Of a stretch of 64,000 bases of DNA, positions 42,887 through 51,561 are shown piece by piece. The notes below the pieces were generated by a model. The model did not search any database. It was not told the origin of the DNA and was given only the letters and a program-made list of their open reading frames with translations. This DNA comes from Hymenobacter sp. BT559. Lineage in GTDB: Bacteria > Bacteroidota > Bacteroidia > Cytophagales > Hymenobacteraceae. The DNA is taken from NCBI RefSeq assembly GCF_016427535.1, contig NZ_JAELXV010000014.1:1-64000 (forward strand), given 5' to 3'. The translations under genes and the position numbers were made by a program. Position 1 is the stretch's first letter; every line of letters begins with the position of its first letter.

Positions 42887-44076
42887 GGTTTGCGGGCGGT
42901 CAGCACCCAGATGGGGTTGTGTTCGTCGAGCTGCACGCGTTGGGGGGGCGCGGGCAGCTCCCAGCCCAGCGCGTGCGCCTGGACTAAAAATTGGTCGTGG
43001 CTCTCGGGCAGCACGGCATTTAGCACCACGGTGCCGCCGGGGGGTAGCAGCGCGTCGAGCCGGGCTAGCAGCTCGGGCAGTCGGCCGCCGTGGCCACCGA
43101 CAAACACGGCCTCAGGCACTGGCAGCGCGGCCAGGTCTTGGGCAAAGAAATCGCCCATCACTACCCTGATGCCGGGCGCCGAAAGCTGCCGCGCATTGGT
43201 GTCTAGGATGGCTTTGCACTCGGGCCGCTGCTCAAAGGCCACCACGGCCAACTGCGGAAACAGCCGGCGCGCCTCAATGGCGACCGAGCCCGTGCAAAAG
43301 CCCACGTCCCAAAACACGCGCTTGCCGGCTAGCCCTAGCTGGGCGAGGCTGAGCAGACGAATGGCCTTCTTGGTTATCATGCCCGGCCGGCCCGGCAGCC
43401 CCACGAAGGCCGCATCGTCGAGGCCCCAACTGCGGGTGGGGGCCGATATTTGGCGCAGCAGCACGCAGTTCAGGGGCAGAAACTCGGCTTGGGCGGCCTC
43501 GGTCAAGGAGTAGCGCCCTAGGCGCTCGTGTGGGTCGTCGAGGTCTTCGCCCACCAGCATTTCGTAGTGACTGAATTGATAGTCTAGCAGTCGCTGGGCG
43601 ATGGCAGCCGGCGTGCGCACGCCATCGGTGAGCACGGCGATGAGCGGCTCGTAGCGCAGCAGCGCCTCATCGAGCTGCTGCCAGCTTCGGCCGTGCACCG
43701 ACGTGTTGTGCACTCGCTCGTAGGGTTGGCCTAGCTTGGCGCACAGCCGCTGCACGCTGTTGAAAGCCGGATATACAGCTAAGGTAGCCGCCGCATCATG
43801 CGTTTGAATGGTGCGCACGATGCCAAAAAATAGCGGGTCGCCGCTGGCGAACACCAGAATTGGCGCCCTTATCGCCCGGTATTCAGCAAACAGCGCCGGC
43901 ATATCACCACCAATGGGTAGCCAAATATGGGGCCTGGGAAGTAGGCTCTTAACCAATTCGTGATGCCGCCACCCGCCCGAGAACACCGCATGCGCCGCTA
44001 TCAGCCGGCTCACCTCGGCGGGCAGTTCCACGGGCGTGGTATTAGGTAGGCCAACTACGGTATAGTGTCGCATCAA
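42883..44076 (-). CDS. CbiE-CbiT fusion: C5/C15-methyltransferase and C12-decarboxylase (CobL-like)
   Basis: A 397-residue protein. The N-terminal half (about 1-205) is the CbiE methyltransferase (LVFASGDPLFFGIVRTI, VYPAFNSVQRLCAKLG). The C-terminal half (about 215-397) is CbiT, with the S-adenosylmethionine site VFWDVGFCTGSVAIEA (DxGxGxG-like, with Phe-Cys in place of Gly-Cys) and VFVGGHGGRLPELL. Together they methylate C5 and C15 and remove the C12 acetate carboxyl, as CobL does in the aerobic pathway. Four-base overlap with the next gene. Confidence 0.93.
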   Translation of the reverse strand: MMRHYTVVGLPNTTPVELPAEVSRLIAAHAVFSGGWRHHELVKSLLPRPHIWLPIGGDMPALFAEYRAIRAPILVFASGDPLFFGIVRTIQTHDAAATLAVYPAFNSVQRLCAKLGQPYERVHNTSVHGRSWQQLDEALLRYEPLIAVLTDGVRTPAAIAQRLLDYQFSHYEMLVGEDLDDPHERLGRYSLTEAAQAEFLPLNCVLLRQISAPTRSWGLDDAAFVGLPGRPGMITKKAIRLLSLAQLGLAGKRVFWDVGFCTGSVAIEARRLFPQLAVVAFEQRPECKAILDTNARQLSAPGIRVVMGDFFAQDLAALPVPEAVFVGGHGGRLPELLARLDALLPPGGTVVLNAVLPESHDQFLVQAHALGWELPAPPQRVQLDEHNPIWVLTARKP

Positions 44077-44088
44077 GAAATAAGTGGC

Positions 44089-45447
44089 TTACAGCGCTTG
44101 CTGCAAGGTGAAAGCGGCATTGACGATGCTGGCGGCCACGCTGCTGCCGCCCTTGCGCCCCTCAATGATAACGAGCGGCACACCCGGTAAGCTCTTGGTT
44201 TTGAGCTTGGCCTCCACCACATTAACGAAGCCCACCGGCGCGGCGATAATGCCTGCGGGCTGGCAGCGGCCCGCCTGCACCTGCTCGGCTAGCTCAAACA
44301 AGGCCGTGGGTGCGTTGCCCACCACAAATAGCGCGGTAGGGTGTTCGGCCAGGGCCAGCCGCATCCCGGCCTGGCTCCGCGTCAGGCCTTCGCGCTCGGC
44401 GAGGTCGGCCACGCGCGCATCGTTGAGGTAGCACAGTACCTCTACCCCGTGCTGCTCGCGGTAGGCACGAGTAATACCGGCCTGCACCATCGTCACGTCG
44501 GTGATGACCGTGCCGCCGCCTGCTAGGTAGGCGTGCCAGTGCTCTAAAGGCTGGTCTTGCGCGTAGTAGAGCTGCTCATACTCGAAGTCGGCGGTGCTGT
44601 GAATGCACCGCACCACGGCCCACTGGTCGGCCGCCGAGAGGTCGGTACGCTGCAACTCAGCCCAAATCTGGCGGAAGCTCTCGTCCTGAATCTCAGCCCC
44701 CGTGGCGGGCTTGCGAGCCAGGTAGCCCCTAGGGGTCACCAGAAACTCGCCGAAGCGGTAGGTCTGCGAATTGCCAATCAGCACCAGGCAAAACATATCA
44801 ACCAGCGTTACATCCAGTTCAGCCAGGGTAGTGAGATGAATGGTTTCCTCGGGCCGCGTGACCTGCCGCACGATGGCCACGGGGGTAGTGGGCGCCCGGT
44901 GCGCCAGGAAAATCTCGCGCAGCCGGCTCAACTGCCAGTTGCGCTTCTGGCTGCGCGGATTGTAGAGCGAAGTCACGAAATCGCCCACCGCGGCGGCCGT
45001 GATGCGCTTCTCAATCGTGGTCCAGGGCGTCATCAAATCGGAGAGCGAGAGGCAGCAAAAATCGTGGCCGATGGGCGCACCCAGCCGCGCCGCCGCCGCC
45101 TGAAAGGCGCTGATGCCGGGCAGCGTTTGCAGCTCAATATCGGTGCGCTGCTGGCGCGCCGCGTACTCGTACACCAGCGAGGCCATAGCGTAGATACCCG
45201 CGTCGCCGGAGCTAATAACGGCTACGTGCGTGCCCAGCTGGCAGCTATTGACGGCCAGCTCGGCGCGGGCTTCTTCCTCCGACAGCTCGCGGCCCAAACT
45301 CACGCAGCTGGGCTTGAGCAGGTGATTAACGAACTGAAAATAATAGTGATACCCAATCACAATGTCGGCGTCGGCCAGCGCCTGTTGCGCCGCCGGCACT
45401 AGGTACGCATCCGAGCCGGGGCCAATGCCAATGACACTTAATTGCAT
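44089..45447 (-). CDS. CbiH-CbiC fusion: C17-methyltransferase and precorrin-8 methylmutase
   Basis: A 452-residue protein. Residues about 1-245 are CbiH/CobJ (LSVIGIGPGSDAYLVPAAQQAL, VISSGDAGIYAMASL, LPGISAFQAAAARLGAP), the enzyme that methylates C17 and contracts the ring. Residues about 255-452 are CbiC/CobH (VVRCIHSTADFEYEQLYYA, GGGTVITDVTMVQAGI, AAPVGFVNVVEAK), which moves a methyl from C11 to C12. The two act far apart in the pathway, so the fusion is not of neighbouring steps. It overlaps cbiL by 10 bases. Confidence 0.94.
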   Translation of the reverse strand: MQLSVIGIGPGSDAYLVPAAQQALADADIVIGYHYYFQFVNHLLKPSCVSLGRELSEEEARAELAVNSCQLGTHVAVISSGDAGIYAMASLVYEYAARQQRTDIELQTLPGISAFQAAAARLGAPIGHDFCCLSLSDLMTPWTTIEKRITAAAVGDFVTSLYNPRSQKRNWQLSRLREIFLAHRAPTTPVAIVRQVTRPEETIHLTTLAELDVTLVDMFCLVLIGNSQTYRFGEFLVTPRGYLARKPATGAEIQDESFRQIWAELQRTDLSAADQWAVVRCIHSTADFEYEQLYYAQDQPLEHWHAYLAGGGTVITDVTMVQAGITRAYREQHGVEVLCYLNDARVADLAEREGLTRSQAGMRLALAEHPTALFVVGNAPTALFELAEQVQAGRCQPAGIIAAPVGFVNVVEAKLKTKSLPGVPLVIIEGRKGGSSVAASIVNAAFTLQQAL

Positions 45448-46166
45448 AGCAAGCTCTTCAAAATAAGGAGGGAAAAATAGGGTAGCTCGCGCCCCGCCAG
45501 CTCGCCTAGGTCGGTGGTGAGGTACTGCGCGGGCGTGCCCAGGCGCTCGGCGTAGTAGGCCGTGGCATGGCCCGCCGCCACGGCCGGCCGCACGTAGTCG
45601 AGCGCGCCCCGCACCTTGATTAACACGACGGTTTCAAACTCGCGCAGGTAGCCTTCGAGGGCCGCCACGCTAGCCAGCAGCGGGATGACGGCTACCTTCT
45701 CGCGCAGCACCGCTAGCGGCACTTGGTGCGCGGCCGTAGCCAGCAAAAAGGAAGGCACGCCAGCAATGATTTCGACTGGCAATTGGTGTTCGTGCAGGTG
45801 CGCCAGCAGGTAGGCGAAGGTGCTGTAAAAGGTGCTGTCGCCTTCGCTCACGAAGGCCACCGTGCGCCCGGCTTCATAATCGGCTTTTATGTGGTAAAAA
45901 ACTTGCTCATATCCTTGTAGCGCCGCCGTGCGGTCGGTGCGCATGGGTAGAAACAAGCCGCGCATCTTGGCTTCGGCTAAGCCCAGCTCGCGCAGGATAC
46001 CTAGGGAGTAGCTGCTCTGCTGCCCATCGGCCTGCACCGAGCCGGGGTAGTAAATGAGGTCGGCGCGCTGCAAAGCCCACAGGCCTTTAACAGTAATCAA
46101 TTCGGGGTCGCCGGGGCCGAGCGACACACCATAAATTTTGCCTGTCGGGGCTGGAGTAGGGGCCAT
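45438..46166 (-). CDS. cbiL: Precorrin-2 / cobalt-factor II C20-methyltransferase CbiL
   Basis: A 242-residue S-adenosylmethionine-dependent methyltransferase of the CobI/CbiL type. The start KIYGVSLGPGDPELITVKGLWAL, FVSEGDSTFYSTFAYL and EIIAGVPSFLLATA are the family motifs. It adds the methyl at C20, the first step after cobalt insertion in this route. It starts three bases after cbiX and overlaps cbiHC by 10 bases. Confidence 0.94.
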   Translation of the reverse strand: MAPTPAPTGKIYGVSLGPGDPELITVKGLWALQRADLIYYPGSVQADGQQSSYSLGILRELGLAEAKMRGLFLPMRTDRTAALQGYEQVFYHIKADYEAGRTVAFVSEGDSTFYSTFAYLLAHLHEHQLPVEIIAGVPSFLLATAAHQVPLAVLREKVAVIPLLASVAALEGYLREFETVVLIKVRGALDYVRPAVAAGHATAYYAERLGTPAQYLTTDLGELAGRELPYFSLLILKSLLCN

Positions 46167-46169
46167 GCG

Positions 46170-47108
46170 CTAGATGCCGAGCAGGTTTTTGAGCTGCGGC
46201 AGCAGCCCTTTTTTTGCCCCAATTTTCTGTTCTTCTTCGAAGAGAATGCCCTTTACGTTAAGGTGGTGGCCGGTTTGCTCCTTGCCTACCTCGTCTTCAA
46301 AGCCAATCATTTGGGTGCGGTACTTGCAGAGCTGGCAGTTCATATTGGGACTGCCGAACTCGACTTCGGCGATGCGCTCATCCACGGCTTGCAGCAGCAA
46401 TTCGTCGCTGCCGAAGGACGAGGTGTAGAGATACTCCTTAGACGAAATAGTTTGGTGTGCCTCCACCTGACTGTATATTCGCTTAAGCAGCACGCCAGTG
46501 AACAGAAATATTGGTAGCACCACCACGCGCCGGTAGGGCAGGCTCTCCACCAGCGGCAGCGTATCGGCGAGCAGCGGTTTGGTCACGCCCACATAAGCGG
46601 TGGTGGCGAAGCCGAAGCCCAGGCCTTCCCACACGAGGCGCGTGAGCTTGGCTACTTCTGAGTTGGCATCGGGGTCGTTGGTGCCGCGGCCTACCACCAG
46701 CAGGCAGCACTCCTCGCGGGGCACGGGCGGGTGGCCGGCTTCGGCATGCTGCACCATCTGGCGAGCCAGCTGCAAGAGCGGCGCCGAGATACCTAGGTGC
46801 CGCCCTAGGGTAATCTTCAGGTCCGGATACTGCTGTTGCAGCGAGTTCATCTCGAATGGTATATCGTTCTTAGCATGCCCGCCGGCGAACAGAATGGCCG
46901 GAATAGCCGTGATATTTCGCACGCCTTGCTGGTACATACGCTCCACAGCAGCGGCGTAAATAGGGTGAGCAAACTCCAAAAAGCCGTAGTCAATAATGCG
47001 GTCAGGGTAGCGTGGCACCAGCCCGGCCACTAGCTCCTGAAAGCCGGCCGTGCCCTCCTTATCGCGGCTGCCGTGTCCACAAATCAAAATGCCTTGTTTG
47101 GTTGCCAT
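46170..47108 (-). CDS. cbiX: Sirohydrochlorin cobaltochelatase CbiX, long form
   Basis: A 312-residue chelatase that inserts cobalt into sirohydrochlorin and so commits it to the cobalt-early route. Motifs: ILICGHGSRDKEGTAGFQEL with His12, FAGGHAKNDIP with the second metal His, and VVGRGTNDPDANSE at the start of the second half, so both CbiX halves are present. The C-terminus carries NMNCQLCKYRTQM, a CxxC that may belong to the Fe-S site known in long CbiX forms. Cytoplasmic; third gene of the operon. Confidence 0.94.
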   Translation of the reverse strand: MATKQGILICGHGSRDKEGTAGFQELVAGLVPRYPDRIIDYGFLEFAHPIYAAAVERMYQQGVRNITAIPAILFAGGHAKNDIPFEMNSLQQQYPDLKITLGRHLGISAPLLQLARQMVQHAEAGHPPVPREECCLLVVGRGTNDPDANSEVAKLTRLVWEGLGFGFATTAYVGVTKPLLADTLPLVESLPYRRVVVLPIFLFTGVLLKRIYSQVEAHQTISSKEYLYTSSFGSDELLLQAVDERIAEVEFGSPNMNCQLCKYRTQMIGFEDEVGKEQTGHHLNVKGILFEEEQKIGAKKGLLPQLKNLLGI

Positions 47109-47116
47109 GCGTCCGT

Positions 47117-47992
47117 TTAGTGAGTGAGGGATGACCTAGGGGCGTCGAAAACCGCCAGTGGATTAGGATACAAAAACTGGTATTTCAGGGTGTCCTTCAG
47201 CTTATCAGAATTTACCACCTTATACGGCAGCGTCTGTACTGGCCCCATGTCGGGGAGAGTGAAGCCTAGCGCTACTGCGGCCGCAGCGTAGTATTCGCGA
47301 CGGGTAGGATGCGCGTCGGCGCAGGCATTAAACACCTCGTCCCAGGCTCCTTGGCGCACGATTTCGTAGATAATGCGCACGCAGTCGTCGCGGTGAATGA
47401 CGTTCATGGGGGTGTCAGCCGCCCGACTGCGCCGTTGAATAGCGGCCGCGTCGGTCGGCAGCCGGTCGTAGCCTATCAGCCCGCCAAACCGTAGCACCGT
47501 GGTTTGCAGCGTGGCTTCCTGCTGCAATACTTCTTCCAGCGCCCGCACTATCTGGCCGCCCGGTTTTTGGGGCGCGAGGGGGGTAGCCTCCGTCACCTCG
47601 GCGTTGGCCTCGCCATACACGGAGGTCGAGCTGACATACAACACGTGCCGGACGCCACTGGCGCGCAGCCGCTCGGCTAGCCGCTGATACTGGGCTACTT
47701 GCTGCGCGGCAGGCTGGCCGGCTTGGGGTGGCACAGCAATGAGCATTGTCGGTACTTGCCAAAACGAGCCGTCGGCCAGCGGGGCTTCGGCCCCTAGGTT
47801 TACTTCTTGGGCACCTAGGCCGAACTCGCGCACCTGCTGCACCCCCGCCGCGGTGGTGCGCGACACCTGCACTGTGTAGCCCTGGACTGTTAGGTACTGT
47901 GCCAACGGCAAGCCCAGCCACCCGCCACCCAGCACGCTAATGCGCTGGCCAGATGGTTGTAAGGGTTTAATGTTAGAAGAAGTAGCTGCCAT
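47117..47992 (-). CDS. NAD(P)-dependent epimerase/dehydratase-like protein
   Basis: A 291-residue extended-SDR-like protein with a Rossmann start (RISVLGGGWLGLPLAQYL, residues 17-34), the VLYVSSTSVYGE block that supplies the Ser and Tyr of the active site, and LRFGGLIGYDRLP. It resembles YeeZ-type proteins of unknown substrate. It is inside the cobalamin operon, eight bases before cbiX, and related genes recur in Bacteroidota cobalamin operons, but its reaction there is not known. Confidence 0.85.
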   Translation of the reverse strand: MAATSSNIKPLQPSGQRISVLGGGWLGLPLAQYLTVQGYTVQVSRTTAAGVQQVREFGLGAQEVNLGAEAPLADGSFWQVPTMLIAVPPQAGQPAAQQVAQYQRLAERLRASGVRHVLYVSSTSVYGEANAEVTEATPLAPQKPGGQIVRALEEVLQQEATLQTTVLRFGGLIGYDRLPTDAAAIQRRSRAADTPMNVIHRDDCVRIIYEIVRQGAWDEVFNACADAHPTRREYYAAAAVALGFTLPDMGPVQTLPYKVVNSDKLKDTLKYQFLYPNPLAVFDAPRSSLTH

Positions 47993-48004
47993 GATGACTG
48001 CCGC

Positions 48005-48310
48005 TTAACCCTGGTGCAAAACGAGGGTGGCCACTGGTTCGCCAGCCAGTAAGTGCTGCGTTACCAATGCCGATGCCTGGTCGGGCGTGACGTGCTGGTA
48101 CCAGGTGCCTTCGGGGTGCACAAACACCACCGGGCCGTGCGGGCACTGGTCGGTGCACTGGGTGCGCACAGTATGCAGTTGGGGTTTAGCCCCAGCTGCC
48201 ACAATAGCGGCTCGCAGCTGTATGGTGGTATCGCCCGAGCCCTTCTTCAGGCAAGAGTCACCGTTGCAGATAAAGGCGGTGCGCTGAACGAGAGAAAGGT
48301 CTTTTGCCAT
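48005..48310 (-). CDS. Thioredoxin-like [2Fe-2S] ferredoxin
   Basis: A 101-residue cytoplasmic ferredoxin of the thioredoxin-like type. The four ligands are visible as Cys15 and Cys20 (ICNGDSC) and Cys52 and Cys56 (QCTDQC), then GPVVFVHPEGTWYQHVTP. It is the first gene of the operon, 134 bases after the riboswitch, and could give electrons to a reductive step or repair an Fe-S site. A related domain is fused to the start of CobN. The ATG at 48310 is chosen because the frame upstream to 48403 has no ferredoxin-like sequence. Confidence 0.88.
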   Translation of the reverse strand: MAKDLSLVQRTAFICNGDSCLKKGSGDTTIQLRAAIVAAGAKPQLHTVRTQCTDQCPHGPVVFVHPEGTWYQHVTPDQASALVTQHLLAGEPVATLVLHQG

Positions 48311-48444
48311 GAGTAGCCGCAAGTCATTCAGCCTATAAAAGCTGGCGCTTATGGGCAAAGGCAACGAGCAACCAACAGCACCTGGGGGGCACTGAGCTGG
48401 CAACCCACAGCTTTTCTCCCGAAAGCGAGGTGGAGGTAAAGCTG

Positions 48445-48581
48445 ACTGGCAGGTCTTCTGGCTCGTTCAACACCTAAGGCCTTCCCATAGCGGTTGCTAC
48501 AGTGGCATGTACTTAGGTGCGGGGGCTGAACTTACAGCAGCGGGAACTGCTCCGGATTCGCACCGGATTCCCTTTTAAGTG
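48445..48581 (-). ncRNA. Cobalamin riboswitch heading the corrin operon
   Basis: On the minus strand: AAAAGGGAATCCGGTGCGAA, GCTGCTGTAAG, then GCCACTGTAGC, GGGAAGGCC and CCAGAAGACCTGCC, the conserved order of the cobalamin element. A separate hairpin (48579-48603, GTGCTTTCGCAAGCG) flanks its 5' side. It should repress the ten-gene operon when adenosylcobalamin is abundant. Confidence 0.94.
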
Positions 48582-48795
48582 CTTTCGCAAGCGAAAGCGC
48601 ACCACTCAACGGCGCAAAGGTAGGCTTGACTTGACGTTCCAATATGATGTCAAGCGTGGCACCTCAATAAACCCAGCATCGCGCTTAATCTTCTAGGCAA
48701 GTTGCTGCTGCTAGTCAGTATATAGCTATTCATTAATGTGGTCACTCATTAAAGGTAGAATAAGGGGTCTTTTGTGGACTATTACAGAACCCACG

Positions 48796-48831
48796 AAAAG
48801 GCCTCGAAAACCTGCGTTTTCGAGGCCTTTT
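48796..48831. terminator. Bidirectional terminator
   Basis: Perfect 16-base arms (48796-48811 and 48816-48831) around CTGC, flanked by A and T runs. It lies just past the stop of the leftward DUF1016 gene and upstream of the cobalamin riboswitch. Confidence 0.9.
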
Positions 48832-48849
48832 TTGTTGCCATTTTTTGGA

Positions 48850-49887
48850 CTACAGCTCCTCCTTTTGTGGGGGTACTGCCGCATTCAACTGCTGCTCTAA
48901 CTCAGCCAGGTTAGGTAAGGCATCTTGTAGCGTCGTGGGGAGCGGCTCCCCAAGTCGATACTCGGCCACGCCAATGGGTTTGTGGACATCACGCAGAGCG
49001 TATTCGGCCACTACGCGATTCTTGCTTTTACAGAGTAAAAGGCCAATACTGGGCCGATCTTCGGGGTGGCGTAACTGTTCGTCAACTGCCGTGAGATAGA
49101 AATTGAGCTTACCCGCATACTCGGGGCGAAACTCTGTGATTTTCAATTCGACCACCACGTAGGCCCGCAAGCGGACGTGATAAAAGAGCAAGTCGAGATA
49201 AAAGTCTTGGTCGCCAACGACCAGCGGGACCTGTTGGCCCATGTAGGCAAAACCACTACCTAATTCGAGTAAAAAGCGAGTGATCTGTTCCAGGAGGCCG
49301 CGTTGTAAGTCGCGCTCCAACACCTTATCCGTTAAAGCGAGAAAATCGAAGAGGTAGGGGTCTTTTAGAGTTTGTTGCGCGAGTTCGGACTGTTCCGGCG
49401 ACAACGTGGCGGCGAAATTGGTGATGGCTTGGCCCTGCCGACGGTGATGACCGGACTCGATTTGATGGACGAGCACATCGCGCGACCAGCCATGCTGGGC
49501 CGTTGCGGTGATATAGTGCAAGCGAGTCGCCTCATCGGGTACCTTCTCTAGTAAGGTCAGGTGATGGTACCAGGGAATTTGTGCAAGCGTCGCTTGCACA
49601 AAGGTGGCATCGGGGTAAGCTTCGGCAAAGCGTCGCATATACTTGAGATTGCGCGCCGATAGGCCTTTCATCGCGGGAAACTCGCGGCGCAGTTCCGCCG
49701 AGAGTTGATCAATGACCTTCGCACCCCAGCCTTGCATTTGTTGTTGGGCGAGAATGAGCTGGCCAATGCGCCAGTAGAGGTCGAGTAGCTCGGCGTTGGC
49801 CGCCTGCGTGGCGCGCAGGCGAGCCGTATGAATTGCCGTTTTTAGTTGGTCGAGTAGGGGAGCCAGAGGGAAAGCGGGGGTAACCAT
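48850..49887 (-). CDS. DUF1016/YhcG-like PDDEXK nuclease-domain protein
   Basis: A 345-residue protein of the YhcG/DUF1016 family. The N-terminal part (about 10-160) is the helical DUF1016_N domain (AELLDLYWRIGQLILAQQQ, GLSARNLKYMRRFAEAYP, IPWYHHLTLLEKV). The C-terminal part has a PDDEXK-like core, with GDQDFYLDLLFYHVRLRAYVVVELK giving the Asp and the ExK (VELK). Proteins of this family occur alone or beside restriction-modification and mobile elements; their target is not settled. No methylase or restriction gene is adjacent. Confidence 0.88.
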   Translation of the reverse strand: MVTPAFPLAPLLDQLKTAIHTARLRATQAANAELLDLYWRIGQLILAQQQMQGWGAKVIDQLSAELRREFPAMKGLSARNLKYMRRFAEAYPDATFVQATLAQIPWYHHLTLLEKVPDEATRLHYITATAQHGWSRDVLVHQIESGHHRRQGQAITNFAATLSPEQSELAQQTLKDPYLFDFLALTDKVLERDLQRGLLEQITRFLLELGSGFAYMGQQVPLVVGDQDFYLDLLFYHVRLRAYVVVELKITEFRPEYAGKLNFYLTAVDEQLRHPEDRPSIGLLLCKSKNRVVAEYALRDVHKPIGVAEYRLGEPLPTTLQDALPNLAELEQQLNAAVPPQKEEL

Positions 49888-51561
49888 GCTGGCAAGGTAG
49901 GCAGAGCGGTTTAACGCCTCACAACGGAAGTGCTACTAGAGCTTAGAATGCGAGGTGCTAATGAATGGCTTTTGCGTGTCTTATAATTGTAGATATGTAA
50001 AATAGCAGGTATCATATATCCGCTGCTGACGACCTGCAATTGCAGGTTGCCTTCTGCGCGGGTCGTGCAGCTGCGCTGGGCTAGCGCCTGTAAAAAGGTG
50101 AAAAAACTACTTACTAGTCTCATTACAAGCGATTTATGAAAAAATAGTTGAGAAAGTAACAACCGTCACTTTTTCAATTAATTGACTTATATTATTGATA
50201 ATAAGTAGTTTATATGCTACTCTAAGCAGAGCCCCACTACCTGCAATTCGCTGCAACCTGGCTGAAGTGAGCGTAAAGTCACTGATTCGCGGTCTTACGC
50301 CCGCTTGTGGAGCGCCGAGCCGCTGCTGGCTGGCGACCCTTCGCTGGTCTCGTTTTGCCCACTGTACCGCGGCAATTGCCCCTGTTTACGGGCGGCAATT
50401 GCCGGGAGCTAACGCGGCAATTGCCGCCGTACCCCCCGCGAAACGCTGTCTCACATACGGCTCACTAGCCTACTGCTATCGTACAGTAGGTGAAGAAATT
50501 ACATATTCACTGGCTTTTTTAGCGTCTCATTTTTGCGCGCCACCCCCTGTGACACGCTGACCCAGACTGGCAAGTAGCGGGACTACCTGAGGGGATATCT
50601 GGCCGCGTTTGGGCGTGAAGAAGGGTCGTCAGGCACGCGAGTGACCCACCCTACAGGGACCGGCTGTTACCCCTACGCACATCTGGGCGGCCTACCCGGA
50701 ATCAGATTATTGCGTACTTTTTACCTTAACGGCTAGTAGTCAAATTACTACTTCCAAAAAATGGGTCATTTTTATTGCGTCACCCACGCCGCAGTGCGCG
50801 CCCTTTGGCAGGTTGGCAATTGCCAACCTGCCAATTGCCCGGAATATATGAACGCTCGCTGCTCGGTCTTCTCCTCCTTCCTAGCGGGTGGCAACCGCCG
50901 CTAACGCCCGAGACACGCGCTGGCAATTGCCGCGAAGCGCGTGCGTCGCCAAGCGCGAAAAGCCAATCTCACGCCAAAGTGCCCCCAGCGGCTGCAAACG
51001 CCCTTTTTAACTGTTTTTGGGCTTTTTCAGTCTCATTTCCTGGCTGAGCACCCCAGCTTGCCCTGTCGGCTTCTGGCAATTGCCGCGGCGTGCCACGGGG
51101 ATATATGCCCCTCGCAATAATCCTTAATTAATTTGATTATAGCTATTTAATAGCTTGCCTTAGACTGGATGCAGCCCGTTTCAAATTTGATGGCTGGCAA
51201 TTACCACGAGCTGTCCTGTCCGATAACGACCATTATGTAAAACCGAAGCAGTTGATAGTGACTACTAAGCAGCTTCGGAAAGCATGCCTTCGGGAGCCAG
51301 TCGACCGAAAATAGTACTTCGCTGCGAGAGGTCGCAACATTGGCAGTGGCTACGCTGCTGTGTACTAGCCGCTAAACCGACCGATTTCTTCCTGCTGGGC
51401 GAGCGGTCGATCCGAAGGTCGTGGTAGCTGGTGGCTTACGCATATGCCCCAAACGGGGCTACTATGTCTACAGCCGCCGCTACTTGGTCGAAAAAAGTTG
51501 AGGGCGAGGACGCCGCCAGCGTGCTTTACCACTCAGTAATTCACTCCTTCCCGGCTCCTAG
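49888..51561. other. 1.65-kb gene-free stretch with repeated GCAATTGC palindromes
   Basis: No credible gene was found. The octamer GCAATTGC occurs at 50037, 50372, 50395, 50417, 50816, 50923 and 51076, six times inside GGCAATTGCC, with a degenerate copy at 51196. Two copies sit in longer perfect palindromes: 50034-50049 region (ACCTGCAATTGCAGGT) and 50807-50832 (26 bases). A TCTCATTT/GGCTTTTT motif recurs at about 50510-50533 and 51017-51040. The block may be a control, partition or recombination site, or the remains of a mobile element. Confidence 0.7.

Noticed and set aside
50426..50464. Group II intron domain V-like hairpin on the minus strand (GAGCCGTATG ... GTACGGC)
   Set aside because: The 5' strand matches the usual start, but the loop is too long, the 3' strand lacks the full complement, and no intron reverse transcriptase is near.
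50195..51047. Frames of 121 and 90 residues in the 50-51 kb block
   Set aside because: Both run through the GCAATTGC palindromes, lack domains and have Cys/Ala/Pro-rich random composition.
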